DNA from: Anthonomus grandis grandis
Lineage: Eukaryota; Arthropoda; Insecta; Coleoptera; Curculionidae
NCBI RefSeq assembly: GCF_022605725.1
Contig: NC_065549.1
Location: 18,629,614 to 18,693,613 of the forward strand
Direction of reading: 5' to 3'
DNA length: 64,000 bases
This document shows, piece after piece, positions 55,601 to 64,000 of this stretch (its first letter is position 1; each line of letters starts with the position of its first letter). The notes below the pieces were generated by a model. The model saw only the letters and a program-made list of their open reading frames with translations, did no database searches and had not been told where the DNA came from. Both the position numbers and the translations under genes were made by a program.

Positions 55601-58600
55601 GTGTAGTATCTCCAGTTCAGAGATTGTCCATTCTTAATGAATCACCCTGTATTAATACAGAATTGGCAGAAACGCTGGGAAAATAATTCCCACTCATTGA
55701 GACGAGATAAACAAATTAATTCCTAACATTTCTCTTGACATTTATTGTGTTCAGTACTTTTAGATAATTAATTTAATAATGTTTTCTCAGTTAATTGCTA
55801 TTTGTTATTTATTGATTTATGTTAGCATAATTTTCCAAGTGTGGTTTAAGTATCGGTCTTTTTTGAATATTTTCGCTATGGAACGAGGGTTTTCAAACGA
55901 GGAAAAGCTAGACATGGTGGAGTGTTATGTCTTATGTCGGAAAAATTGTGATGCTGCTATAAACATGTGTAAAAAAGTATTCTGAGAGAAACTAGCCTGG
56001 TTGTTCTATATTTAGGTGACTGCTTCAAAATCTCAAAGAACACGGTGCTTTCAAAAAACCTGTGCCCGCAAGAAATAATGCAATAAATGAAGAAAAAGAA
56101 ATAACAATATTGGTCAGTTGTTGAAGATCCTACAACATCAACAAGGAAAATAGAAAAAATACAGGAGTGCCAAAATCAACGGTTCATTTTGTTAAAAAAA
56201 AAACAAATACAAGCCTTTTAATTATTGAGTTTGTAAAGGTCACAGACCCAGGGATAATACTCGACGGCTGACATTTTGTGAATGGTACACCAGAAAAAAT
56301 CAAGAAGACATTAATTTTCCCTTCAAGGTAATATGGTCAGATGAAAGTATGGTTACAAATAATGGAATTTTTAATCGTTTTAATTCCCATCATTGGTTAT
56401 AAGAAAACCTACGAGAAAAAAGAATAATCCAGGCACCAACATCGATTTGGTTTTAATATTTGGCTAGGCATTTTGAGTACAAACATATTAGGGCCATTTA
56501 TTTATCACAGTTCGCTGACATCTAATCGTTACCTAAATTTGTTTCAAAATGGTTTAGAACAGTGTTACTCAAACTTTTTTCGTGACGGAACCCTTTTAAA
56601 AAACTAAATTTTGAACGGAACCCTAAACTCTAAACTAAAAGCAAAAGCTGTTATATGTGAATTGTTTATTAATAATCATACAAAAAAAGATAGATACAGT
56701 AAGTAGTGAGTTAGTAAGCAAATGATAACACTAAGTTCATTTAATGTGAGGCATGTAGTTGTTTTTAATTCCTCATCAACTGGGTAATGTCAGACTTGAG
56801 AGAAAAAAGTTGATTTCTCATGTCTGGTTCGGCATCCAGTCTATTGCGGTATTTTGTTTTTGTAGCTGTATATGCTGAAAATCCCGTTTCACACAAATAC
56901 GTTGTTGGGAACGGCAGAAGAACATTCAAAGCTTCTGTGTTAAGTTGTGGATATTCATCACGAACCCTGCACCAAAAATCATTTAGTGAAATTATTTTGA
57001 ACAATGATTCCATGCTTGTATCCGATGTCATTTCTAGAAATGATTCATAGATCTAATTTGTCATATTTTCAGGCTTCTGCAATTTAGATGAAAAAGGGTT
57101 TTGAATCCATGAGTTTATTTTCAGTTTTGTATTCTGTTCTTCAGGAAAGTAAGATTCAAAAGTCCCTTGCAGATCATCGAGATATTGCACCAATTCAACA
57201 AATATTTCATTTTGAAATATTTCTGTATCACTAAGACTATGGTGACTAAGGAACTCACTTAGCAATGAAAAGCTTTTGATTTCTCCCTTACCAAAACAAG
57301 TAATCCAAAAATCTAATTTTCTTTTAAAGGCAGTTATTTTGTTGTTAGCATTGAAAACTGTTGTCTGTTTTCCTTGTAGTGACAGGTTTAATTCGTTAAG
57401 TTTTCCAAAGATGTCTGCTAAAAATGCTAGTCTAAATAACCAGCTTTTATCGGACAAACGGTCTTTTAAATTTGAAAGGAACATCTGTAAGAAAAGCTTC
57501 TAATTCTGTTCTTAGTTCAAAAAGCCTTGTCAAAGTTTTACCCCGAGACAACCATCTCACTTCAGTATGGAGCAAGTGTTTTATGATCGCTACCATAATC
57601 TTCACATAGTATTGAGAACAATCGGGATTGTAGTGGACGTGACTTGACAAAATTAATTATTTTTACTGGCTCAGCAAGACCCAATTTTAGATTTGGTGGC
57701 ATTTTCTTAACCGCGAGTGATTGTCTATGCAGGATGCAGTGGCTGGAACTACAATTTGGCGCTTTCATTTTTATTCGTGATATTGCTCCTGCTGTTCTAC
57801 CTGTCATTGCCTTGGCTCCATCGGTGCAAATAACAATGCAATCATTCCAATCGAGTTGGTTTTCATGAAAAAATATATTAATCGTGTTAAAAATTTCTTC
57901 TCCGGTTGTGTTAGTAGGCAGCGATAAGCACATAAGCAACTCTTCTTCGAGTGAATGTTTATATGGATATCCCACAATTACTAGCAAGATGGCCAGTCCA
58001 GCAACATCAGTCGACTCATCCATTTGCAAGACGAATTTGTTATTTTGAAGCCATGAAACAGGTTCTTGTTTTATGTTTACTGTGATATCCCCAATTCGGC
58101 GCGTAACTGTATCGTTCGAAAGCGGCACTGTAGAAAGATGCTTTACAGATTTTTACTGGGCATACATTTTGTTATGTCTAACACACATGGTTTTATTAGC
58201 TTTTCAGCGATAGTGTGCGCTTCTCCTGCTTGCTCCGTGGCCTTTTCATTCACAGTCTGAGTCGCATACGTCATAGTTTTTTGGCTTCTTAATAATTGTT
58301 CTTTTTTACGTAGAAAAAATTCTTTACTTTTGTTTTTGAAGTCGGGATGTACAGTTTCTAAATGTCGGCGCATCTTAGCAGGTACCATCGAACTATTAGG
58401 AAGGAGTTTGCTGCACAACATACAAAGAGGTGAGCCGTTGGAATCAACAAATCCGAGATTAATTTATGATTCCTCATACTTTCATTTTTTCACCTTCAGT
58501 GTGTCATTGGATGTTTTACTACTTAAACTTGAAACCATAAAACTAGAACTTGACGCCGTCATATCACCCCGATTTGAATTTGACGCATCATCCAAGCGAA

Positions 58601-61227
58601 CCACATTTTTTGCAACACCTTTAAGCCAGGGCTTTATTCTTCTTTAACACTAATTTGATTTGGTCAATTTTATGACAAATAGTATCTCTTGACGCACGAA
58701 AGACAAGATTTTACAACCACTACGAACAACAAGACAAGCGAACATAAAATACTGAGCGCGGTGTGAGTTTGCTGTCTAAGTTTTGCGGTACGTTGCTTGA
58801 TTAATAAATTCTCCGCACCAAACAATCCTCCTTTATATTATACCAGCAACCATCGAATCATTTTGAATTCCTCAGAAACTTCGGAGAGCCAGACGATTTT
58901 CTCCGAAGTATGCTTCCGGGGGCGAATGGTGGCGTACGAGTAACGCTGTAACATTTCGATGTAATAGATCGGGCATTTACTTAATAATACATATCTTAAA
59001 TTTTCGCATATGTACCAGTAACACCTAAGTAGGCGTTTCGTTTTCGTTGTTTATTTTTATCTTAGGTAACTTTATTCTTATAGGGTCCACTTTAATACAT
59101 GCATTCATTTATTATGACTGCTGGCGGAGCCCTACGGGAGGCCCCGCGGAGCACACTTTGAGTAACGCTGATTTAGAAGAGCGACTAGACAGCCTTCCAC
59201 TAGGAATAATTAGAGATTGTTGGTTTCAACAAGATGGGGCGCCTGCTCATAATTTCAGAGAAGTATGAGAATACATAAATCAACAATTTCATAGTAGGTG
59301 CATTGCGACGTACGGTGATGTGCAGAGTCCACAATTGCCAGATTTAACGCCTTTTGACTTTTTTATGTGGGTATATCTAAAAAATTATGTCTATGGGCGA
59401 AATTTTGAGCGTAAAGAGGAACTTCAAGCATTAGTGATTGAAGCCATATAATCCCTGATCTGCTTATAAACGTACTAAACTCAACTGTTAGACGAGCTTA
59501 TCTAGGCATAGAAAATGTTTGTGGATAAATATTTGAGCATATGTTTATTGATAAAAAAAATTTGAAATGTTGGGGTGTAAGTAATCGCATCATTTATGTT
59601 AAAATCTTTTCGACATTGGAACCATTATACAATTAATTTTTAATCATTTAATTCTGTGATGATAGATGCTTCTAACTGAACCAGTGCATAATATAAGGTG
59701 TTCAATATATTAAAACAATGATGATAAATTTAAACAAATGTTAGGCGAGACCTATGTAAGGTCTATGGGAATCCCTTAACAGGAAGATTTCCTTAAATAC
59801 CCTAATAAATTATTTTAGGGAAATCCCTTAACAGACTTTAGTTTTCCTACACTTTTTTACACCAGAATAAAAAAGACAGCTAAATTCGAAGAACCGAATT
59901 ATTGAATATACTTAAACCTCGACTAAAGAGTACTATAACACACTTATAGTACACAATGCATTTAAAATGGATGGCCGGATTATTGAACCGGTCGGTTTAA
60001 CGAAGGTTTGCCTTTGCCAGGAAGGCCATTTTTCTTATTAAAAAGAAATGATTGATTAGTGTAAATAAATTAAAAGCCTTACCTTCAGACTTTGCTTGAT
60101 GTTCTTGCGTTTTAAAATGGTTAAACATAGATTCAGGAGAATCTTTTGGTATCTTACAGGTCGGACAATAGAATGGATAGATTCTGAAAAAAAAATTAAA
60201 CTGTATGCATTTGGCATATGCTGGGCGTACTTTACAAACCCAAAAAAGTAGTGGCGCTCAGCTCTAAAAGCCTAGCCATAAAAAACATTTACTGAAGACT
60301 TTTTATACAAAAATTATTAACAAGCAGATAATAGTTACATCCTGATGGTCTTTTTAATACGGTAGGCAACGTCATGAGCTGTTTTAGGACAATAACTACT
60401 AACACTATAAACAATAATAATAACACTACAAGTTAAAAAAGAAAGAAAGTTGGTTAAAGTTAAAACATACAACATGGAAATATGGAAACCATGTACACAA
60501 ACAGATTTTCAATTAAAACCTAAGCATTAATGGTCGAGCTAGCAACCACAAAGTAAGAAATAAATGAAATCACCAATCATTAATATAGATGATCTCTGTA
60601 TTTCCATGTTTTTTTAACATAATATTATTGTGATGTTACGGTAAATCACGGTAAAAATTGATGGATACTACCAATTACCGCTAATTAAGCCCTGAAGATG
60701 ATATTAATCGACATACCGGTACAATCAAAGTGTAGTTGGAATAAAAATTGTCCTAAAACAGCTCATGTTTCCTTACCTACTTAAAGAAAAATTTTTGATG
60801 TTATACATTTTACCAAAATCTTTGTATAGTTATTTATTTATATATTTAAAAAAAAAATGTTGTAAAAAATATAATTTTCCTTTTTTTAAACTATAAAGAA
60901 CTTTACTTTTGAACCAGTTTTTTCCTACCTGCAATGATTAACTGACCAATGTCTTGCAAGCTTTTCCTCAGATGTATGAGATATATTGCATATACTGCAT
61001 TTGAAAAAAGGCATCAATGGACTAACAATGACTTTGGGTACTTGCACAGCCTGAAGAGTCTCCAAGTTCCTTTTTACTTTTAATCGATATTCATTAATCT
61101 TATTCAAATGTCTTTGTGAAGTACAATGGGAGAACTTAGCCGATTCATTTGACATCATCACATCACAAAGGCTGCATTTGTCATCCGTTACAACATTACT
61201 AAGTGCTTGATTTATTAGGCTTTCCAT
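46336..61227 (-). CDS. U1/matrin-type multi-zinc-finger gene, six exons
   Basis: Exons on the minus strand: 60929-61227, 60083-60183, 50829-51332, 50664-50776, 50478-50602, 46336-49655. All junctions are GT-AG and phases match (2, 1, 0, 2, 1), except that the third exon has one extra base, so the total of 4462 nt is 3n+1. Fingers have C-x2-C-x12-H-x5-H spacing (U1/matrin/JAZ type) or classic C2H2 spacing. Proteins with such fingers often bind double-stranded RNA or RNP particles; a role here is inference only. The last exon adds long acidic repeats. I do not recognise an orthologue. Confidence 0.8.
49656..50477. other. intron between exon C and the last exon of the zinc-finger gene
   Basis: 822 nt. 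Parts (for example around 50,140-50,460) are similar to the introns of the downstream cassette units, showing that the duplication included introns. Confidence 0.6.
50478..50602 (-). CDS. zinc-finger gene exon 5 (cassette exon C)
   Basis: 125 nt, phase 2 to 1. One C2H2 finger: CNICGFNAISELSLASHKKE then KH. Donor GTAAGAATT. Confidence 0.85.
50664..50776 (-). CDS. zinc-finger gene exon 4 (cassette exon B)
   Basis: 113 nt, phase 0 to 2. One U1-type finger: CHICNKSLDGTFNALGHYTG then TVH. The downstream copies are 107 nt, two codons shorter. Confidence 0.85.
50829..51332 (-). CDS. zinc-finger gene exon 3 (cassette exon A, parental), frameshifted
   Basis: Three U1-type fingers: CNVCNKKF...LQHYKTQVH, CYICEKNF...HVKSFPH, CKLCDAKI...GHFNSVYH. 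Acceptor TTGTTCTAG, donor GTAAATATA. Entering in phase 1 from exon 2 gives a stop (TAA) before the first finger. Compared with the downstream copies there is one extra T in the plus-strand run GGTTAG at 51,299-51,303. Without it the frame is continuous. The frame from ATG 51,278 onward is open, so translation could start there. Confidence 0.8.
51333..52080. other. intron, no gene seen
   Basis: Left part of the 8.75-kb intron. AT-rich with a short (TAA)n-like run near 51,476-51,495 and no coding content. Confidence 0.5.
52080..52940 (+). pseudogene. degenerate mariner-like transposase
   Basis: Pieces: PAGQLAREHHLCRKTVLKIL, QELQEDDPRRRVEFYETMKN, then IYFQQDGAHS, SDLTLLDFYLWGTLKYIV and HRLYFVQK..NGVHF. 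Many breaks. Its right edge abuts an opposite-strand mariner. Confidence 0.75.
52945..54119 (-). mobile_element. mariner with long terminal repeat, truncated copy
   Basis: On the minus strand it begins with ACAGGGTGATTCATTAAGAA at 54,118 and a repeat arm of about 465 bp (to 53,654). The transposase start MPRHNEYSNSEMRDMICVFA is at 53,534 and coding runs to LFTDEATFTRRGVFN and then ALKER-like text. It stops near 52,945, losing the second and third catalytic D. Confidence 0.78.
53153..53205. repeat. 13-bp minisatellite inside the mariner transposase
   Basis: About four copies of AGTGATATATTAT. They lie between the positions that encode LRRYH and YTPVQNLL; the sister copy at 54,411 has a single unit there. 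Confidence 0.75.
54250..55651 (+). mobile_element. mariner, second copy of the same family, 5' truncated
   Basis: Starts abruptly at CGCCTAGGCGAAACAGGGTG near 54,251, within the coding region of the family. It runs through LARISENPDKEGISQSSIWR, LFTDEATFTRRGVFN, a frame break, then YAHGAPPHFF (second D replaced by H) and PPRSPDLNPLDF. It ends with the long repeat arm (55,200-55,651) ending ATCACCCTGTA. Together with the copy at 52,945-54,119 it shows inverted arms of about 450 bp for this family. Confidence 0.78.
55878..56559 (+). pseudogene. mariner-like transposase, 5' part (split by hAT)
   Basis: MERGFSNEEKLDMVECYVLC, then pieces FPFKVIWSDESMVTNNGIFN, HHWL and a QHRFGFNIWLG-like segment with stops. 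Interrupted at 56,559 by a hAT element. Same family as the split mariner at 15,861-19,225. Confidence 0.75.
56560..59170 (-). mobile_element. hAT DNA transposon inserted in a mariner
   Basis: Termini CAGTGTTACTCAAAC and (complement) CAGCGTTACTCAAAG. Flanking 8-bp duplication GTTTAGAA (56,552-56,559) and ATTTAGAA (59,171-59,178), one mismatch. Carries a broken transposase. Confidence 0.92.
56765..58600 (-). pseudogene. hAT transposase (ZBED/Charlie-like), broken
   Basis: From the right: BED-like zinc finger (SPLCMLCSKLLPNSSMVPAK, RRHLETVHPDF), then FVLQMDESTDVAGLAILLVI, VICTDGAKAMTGRTAGAISR, HCILHRQSLAVKKMP, EVRWLSRGKTLTRLFELR. The C-terminal dimerisation part is LLPFPTTYLCETGFSAYTAT. Stops upstream of the BED finger (near 58,470) and frameshifts near 58,140, 57,600, 57,460 and 57,040 break it. 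Confidence 0.85.
59171..59470 (+). pseudogene. mariner-like transposase, 3' part (right of hAT)
   Basis: Resumes with DLEERLDSLPLGIIRDCWFQ then QDGAPAHNFREV, and later LPDLTPFDFFMWVYLKNYVY and KEELQALVIEAI. Second and third catalytic D present, but stops and frameshifts occur. Confidence 0.8.
59471..60082. other. intron, no gene seen
   Basis: AT-rich. A pair of GGAATCCCTTAACAG-like words at about 59,768 and 59,820 is a local duplication of unknown origin. Confidence 0.45.
60083..60183 (-). CDS. zinc-finger gene exon 2
   Basis: 101 nt between TTTTTCAG and GTAAGGC. One U1-type finger: CPTCKIPKDSPESMFNHFKT then QEH. The first base completes the AGA codon of exon 1; ends phase 1. Confidence 0.85.
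60357..60784. repeat. MITE in the first intron of the zinc-finger gene
   Basis: Inverted ends: GGTAGGCAACGTCATGAGCT then GTTTTAGGACAAT at 60,361-60,393, and the complement at 60,747-60,780. Interior AT-rich, with CCCTGAAGATGATATT at 60,691. Confidence 0.65.
60929..61227 (-). CDS. zinc-finger gene exon 1 (start codon)
   Basis: ATG at 61,227. Encodes MESLINQALSNVVTDDKCSL..., finger 1 C-SL-C-x12-H-x5-H (U1 type), then finger 2 (CSICNISHTSEEKLARHWSV then NH), C2H2 with H-x4-H. Donor GTAGGAAAA; ends in phase 2. Confidence 0.85.
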
Positions 61228-61509
61228 CTTGAGGGTTTATAATTTACCTACAATTTATCTTCATTAATAAAATATATATTATCACATGTCAAAAGTTTCA
61301 AAAATAATGTATTAATTAAAATAATGTATATAATACACACACCCTATTCAATTAATTATCTCCAGAATCAATTTGTTCACCCTTAAAGTTAAATATATTT
61401 TTTTAAGTAATCATGTAAGTAATAAGTAAGTAGTCATATTAGTCCTATTGAAGTGCTTTAACATATGTATAACTGTATTGAAAATTTATTCAAAATTATG
61501 AAAGGAATT

Positions 61510-62190
61510 ATAATAGCTGATTCAAAATTGAGTGGAAAGATTTCAAGAGCGTATTTACCAGCCAAAAATAAGAACTTTTTTTCATAAAAACGTATGTCCT
61601 AACTTGTTTCGTTTTCTAAATACAGAGTGTAAGTTTTTTTTGTTATGAAAATCTGTTTTTGTGTGTTTCTGTTACTTAGGCTAAGTTAAATTTTGAAAAT
61701 AAATTAAATGAATCTCAATAATCGATGCGAATTTATTATTTGTTTTAATAGGGCCAGGCACAGATTTTGATTTTTTTCCTGAAAACAAAGCTAGATACGA
61801 GTAAGGCTCAAGAGGCAAGAAAATTACATTACTGACCGCTAATCTAAAAAAAAATTAAATTGCAAAAAAGTCGTGGCGTACCATAATTTTACCTATAAGT
61901 ATGAAGTAGATAGCCCCTGAAACGCCACTGGAATTAATAATAATTTAATTTATTTTATTCCCACCAAAGGACGGCCTTTATGACGACAAATAAGCCTACC
62001 AAATTTTATTTAAATCGGCTGAAAGCATTTTGAATAATTGATAAAAAACCGATTTTATTAAAAAACTTTTACACTCAGTATCTAGAAAACAAAGCAAGTT
62101 AAGACATACGTTTATATGAAAAAGTTCTTATTTTTGGCTGGTAAATACGCTCTTGAAATCTTTGCACTCAATTTTGAATCACCCTGTATA
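61510..62190. repeat. MITE upstream of the zinc-finger gene
   Basis: Inverted arms of about 120 bp: TGATTCAAAATTGAGTGGAA at 61,518 onward, with its complement ending ACCCTGTATA at 62,190. The arms stay alignable through AAAAATAAGAAC and AACTTGTTTCG-type words. The left terminus is mutated. No coding content. Confidence 0.75.
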
Positions 62191-62756
62191 AGGTTGTTTT
62201 TTAGACTTTAAAAAACTTTTAATAGGAAAGTTATTAATCTTGCAAAATTATCTAAATAATAAGTTGAAAAACCATTGCTGTTATAATTTTCAAATGATTC
62301 ACTCTGTAGATTTTTAATAGATCTGGTATATTTTTCGCATTTGAGAGACTGCTTTCTCTCAAATGCCTTCCTGGTGCTTCCTCTCAGATCTCTTCATGTA
62401 ATTGTCTCCAAACACATGTAATCAGCATATTCCAATTATTGTCAGCTAATTAGAATTTGGAAACCTAGTCTACAGGGTGTTACTTGTCACTATGGTATGT
62501 CATCATTTGAAGGGGACATTCCCGGACCAATTTTAGGTCGAAAAGTTCATCTTCGTGGGCTCCAAAATGCTTAATTTTTAAGATACAGTGTGTAAAAGTC
62601 TGTGTTAAGTGTGTTAAAGTTTTATTTTTAAGTTTTTCAAAGATGATTTGAGATATTGAACTGAATTTTGGCATAGGATATTATGGTATAAAACACATTT
62701 ATTAGAGTGTCATTCATTTTTTTTCCAGCAACCAGTGGCCTAGCTAGAACGAATTT
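62191..62756. other. no gene; scattered mariner-type termini
   Basis: CTACAGGGTGTTACTTGTCA at 62,471 looks like the left end of the mariner whose transposase fragment lies at 62,757-63,180. The rest is AT-rich. Confidence 0.4.
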
Positions 62757-63180
62757 TTAATACAATTTTACAATAAAAAAAACCACGCCGTTGACTTTTT
62801 GACAACAAATTATGATTTTGCAATAATTATCAATTTTTACATTACCAAAAAAAAAACAAATAAGCAAAACAAATAGTATTGTAATAACAACAAAAATAGT
62901 GTAACAAACAAAGTCTGCTCTTTTTCTGAGAGAATTACGAAATTTTAAAAAAAATCCATGCGCGTTTCGTTTAGTTTCACATCCGTCAATAATTCGTAAT
63001 ATATGGTAAACCAATCTTTTAAGGGGTCCCCACAAATAAAAATCTAGTCTGTTTAGGTCAGATGATCTAGGTGGCCAAAATCAGTCCTCTACCCAATGGT
63101 TTTGTTAGGCGCTATGTAAATGCTGACTCACGAGCCAATATGCTAAAGTGGGCGTGAATTACGAGCCACCCTGTACAACC
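62757..63180 (-). pseudogene. mariner-like transposase fragment
   Basis: Minus strand encodes WPPRSSDLNRLDFYLWGPLK (with a frameshift just before), IIDGCETKRNAHGFFLKFRN and LRKRADF. This is the third-D region and C-terminus of a mariner. CCACCCTGTAC at 63,169-63,179 may be its other end. Confidence 0.72.
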
Positions 63181-63714
63181 ATGCAAGCCACTTGCGGCTG
63201 ACCCTGCATTTTATTATAATAAAACTGTTTTATTGTTTATTATCGGGTTAGTCAATTGAAGTCGCTAAGACAATTAGCATATAATTTTGTAATAATTAAT
63301 TTCCAAATAAAATAATATTGTTTAAAAAAGCGTTTTGGTTGTTAAGTTACTTAAAAGCCGCAGTCGGTAGGATACTCCGGAGTTATCGGTTAGTGTATCG
63401 AACGTTCGTTTTAACGATTAATCGGACTATACGAAACTTGATAAAAATTCGGTGGAGGTATTTGAAGTGAGTTTATGAAAAATTGCTGACAAAAAAAACC
63501 ACTATTGGAGATTCATCGGTGATTAGATACAAATCATCTAATTACGCAAGGAGGCAGAATTTTAGACTGGCCCTTATAGAAATGACCGTCGCCTTTATGT
63601 AAGTACAGCTCATTAAGTTAACGTCCAATATAGATGAATTAAGTGTTGTATTGAATAATCTTAGAAGTTGAGTCACCATTAGGTAATAATTTAAACTTTA
63701 AATTCAAATATTAG

Positions 63715-64000
63715 GATGCCCACTTTTAAACCAGAATATTTAAATTATGTCCCAAATTTTGATCTTGTAAACTGCGAAACTTTAAAATCAAACAATTTTA
63801 TGATTAATCGGATCCTAATAAATTTGAAAATTTTTATTTACTTAATTGCTTAATAGGTAAATTATTTGGAAATGCTAAAATTGTGGTAAATATTCAAAAT
63901 GTGAGTACTTGGAATGATCTTAAACTAACTCCTGAAAGAAATTCTGCTGATCAAAGAAATGAGGTTTGCCTTAATCGCGATCTTGTTATGATTAGGCAAA
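63715..64000 (+). CDS. Ty3/gypsy-like gag fragment, runs off window
   Basis: FKPEYLNYVPNFDLVNCETL, then across frame breaks GKLFGNAKIVVNIQNVSTWN, then RNSADQRNEVCLNRDLVMIR. This is the gag pattern of insect gypsy-type elements (YLN.VP.FDG; ...FGDQR.E..L..DL). Upstream 63,190-63,700 may hold its LTR and leader, but no terminus was proved. Frame breaks suggest a decayed copy. Confidence 0.55.

Noticed and set aside
59745..59850. Hairpin-like pair of GGAATCCCTTAACAG words
   Set aside because: They are direct rather than inverted copies, too short to name.
63190..63480. LTR of the gypsy-like element
   Set aside because: No second copy in the window and no clear primer site, so neither end can be proved.

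Overview
The window is eukaryotic nuclear DNA from an insect; a beetle is plausible but not shown. It is AT-rich, has short GT-AG introns, carries an integrin alpha gene, and is dense in insect-type transposons (mariner, pogo/Tigger, BEL/Pao, Copia, hAT, PIF/Harbinger, I-type LINE). Two host loci can be supported; almost everything else is mobile DNA or its remains.

Region 1 (1-14,800, + strand): the 3' sixteen exons of an integrin alpha gene (302-14,589). They cover FG-GAP propeller blades, thigh and calf domains, one transmembrane helix and a cytoplasmic tail. Splice phases agree across all exons, giving 842 codons plus stop. Its introns hold a damaged mariner (932-2272), an I-type LINE fossil (about 8600-9840), a mariner-like fossil (about 11,700-12,910) and a possible MITE (about 6500-6820).

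Region 2 (15,860-29,770): a transposon graveyard. A mariner is split by a pogo/Tigger element (16,395-19,143). Next come a deleted Harbinger-like element, a Penelope-like 3' motif, and a complete BEL/Pao retrotransposon (21,016-28,828) with two 1027-bp LTRs that differ at one base by eye, a 5-bp target duplication and an intact 1831-codon polyprotein. The BEL sits inside a decayed copy of the last exon of the zinc-finger gene described next.

Region 3 (29,869-61,227, - strand): a U1/matrin-type zinc-finger gene with six exons (61,227 to 46,336). Its last exon (3.3 kb) encodes about 13 degenerate acidic repeats of about 60 residues. Downstream lie four further tandem copies of its three-exon middle cassette (29,869-35,954), each with splice sites. 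Three units are 666 nt of exon with 1-1 phase, so they could be spliced together in frame; the fourth is broken. All four have lost the first zinc finger of the cassette. The parental cassette carries one extra base that shifts its frame.

Between the array and the parental gene is a decayed Copia element (about 36,340-43,840) holding two pogo/Tigger elements (38,262-41,029 and 41,238-43,739), both with exact TA duplications. The large intron at 51,333-60,082 holds three or more mariner copies, one split by a hAT element (56,560-59,170) with an 8-bp target duplication. Region 4 (61,228-64,000) has a MITE, a mariner fragment and the start of a Ty3/gypsy-like gag running off the window.

The most unusual content is the zinc-finger locus: in-frame amplification of a three-exon cassette, finger loss in the amplified copies, and a repeat-rich last exon. 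The nested insertions, with empty sites visible in sister copies, also give a readable order of events.
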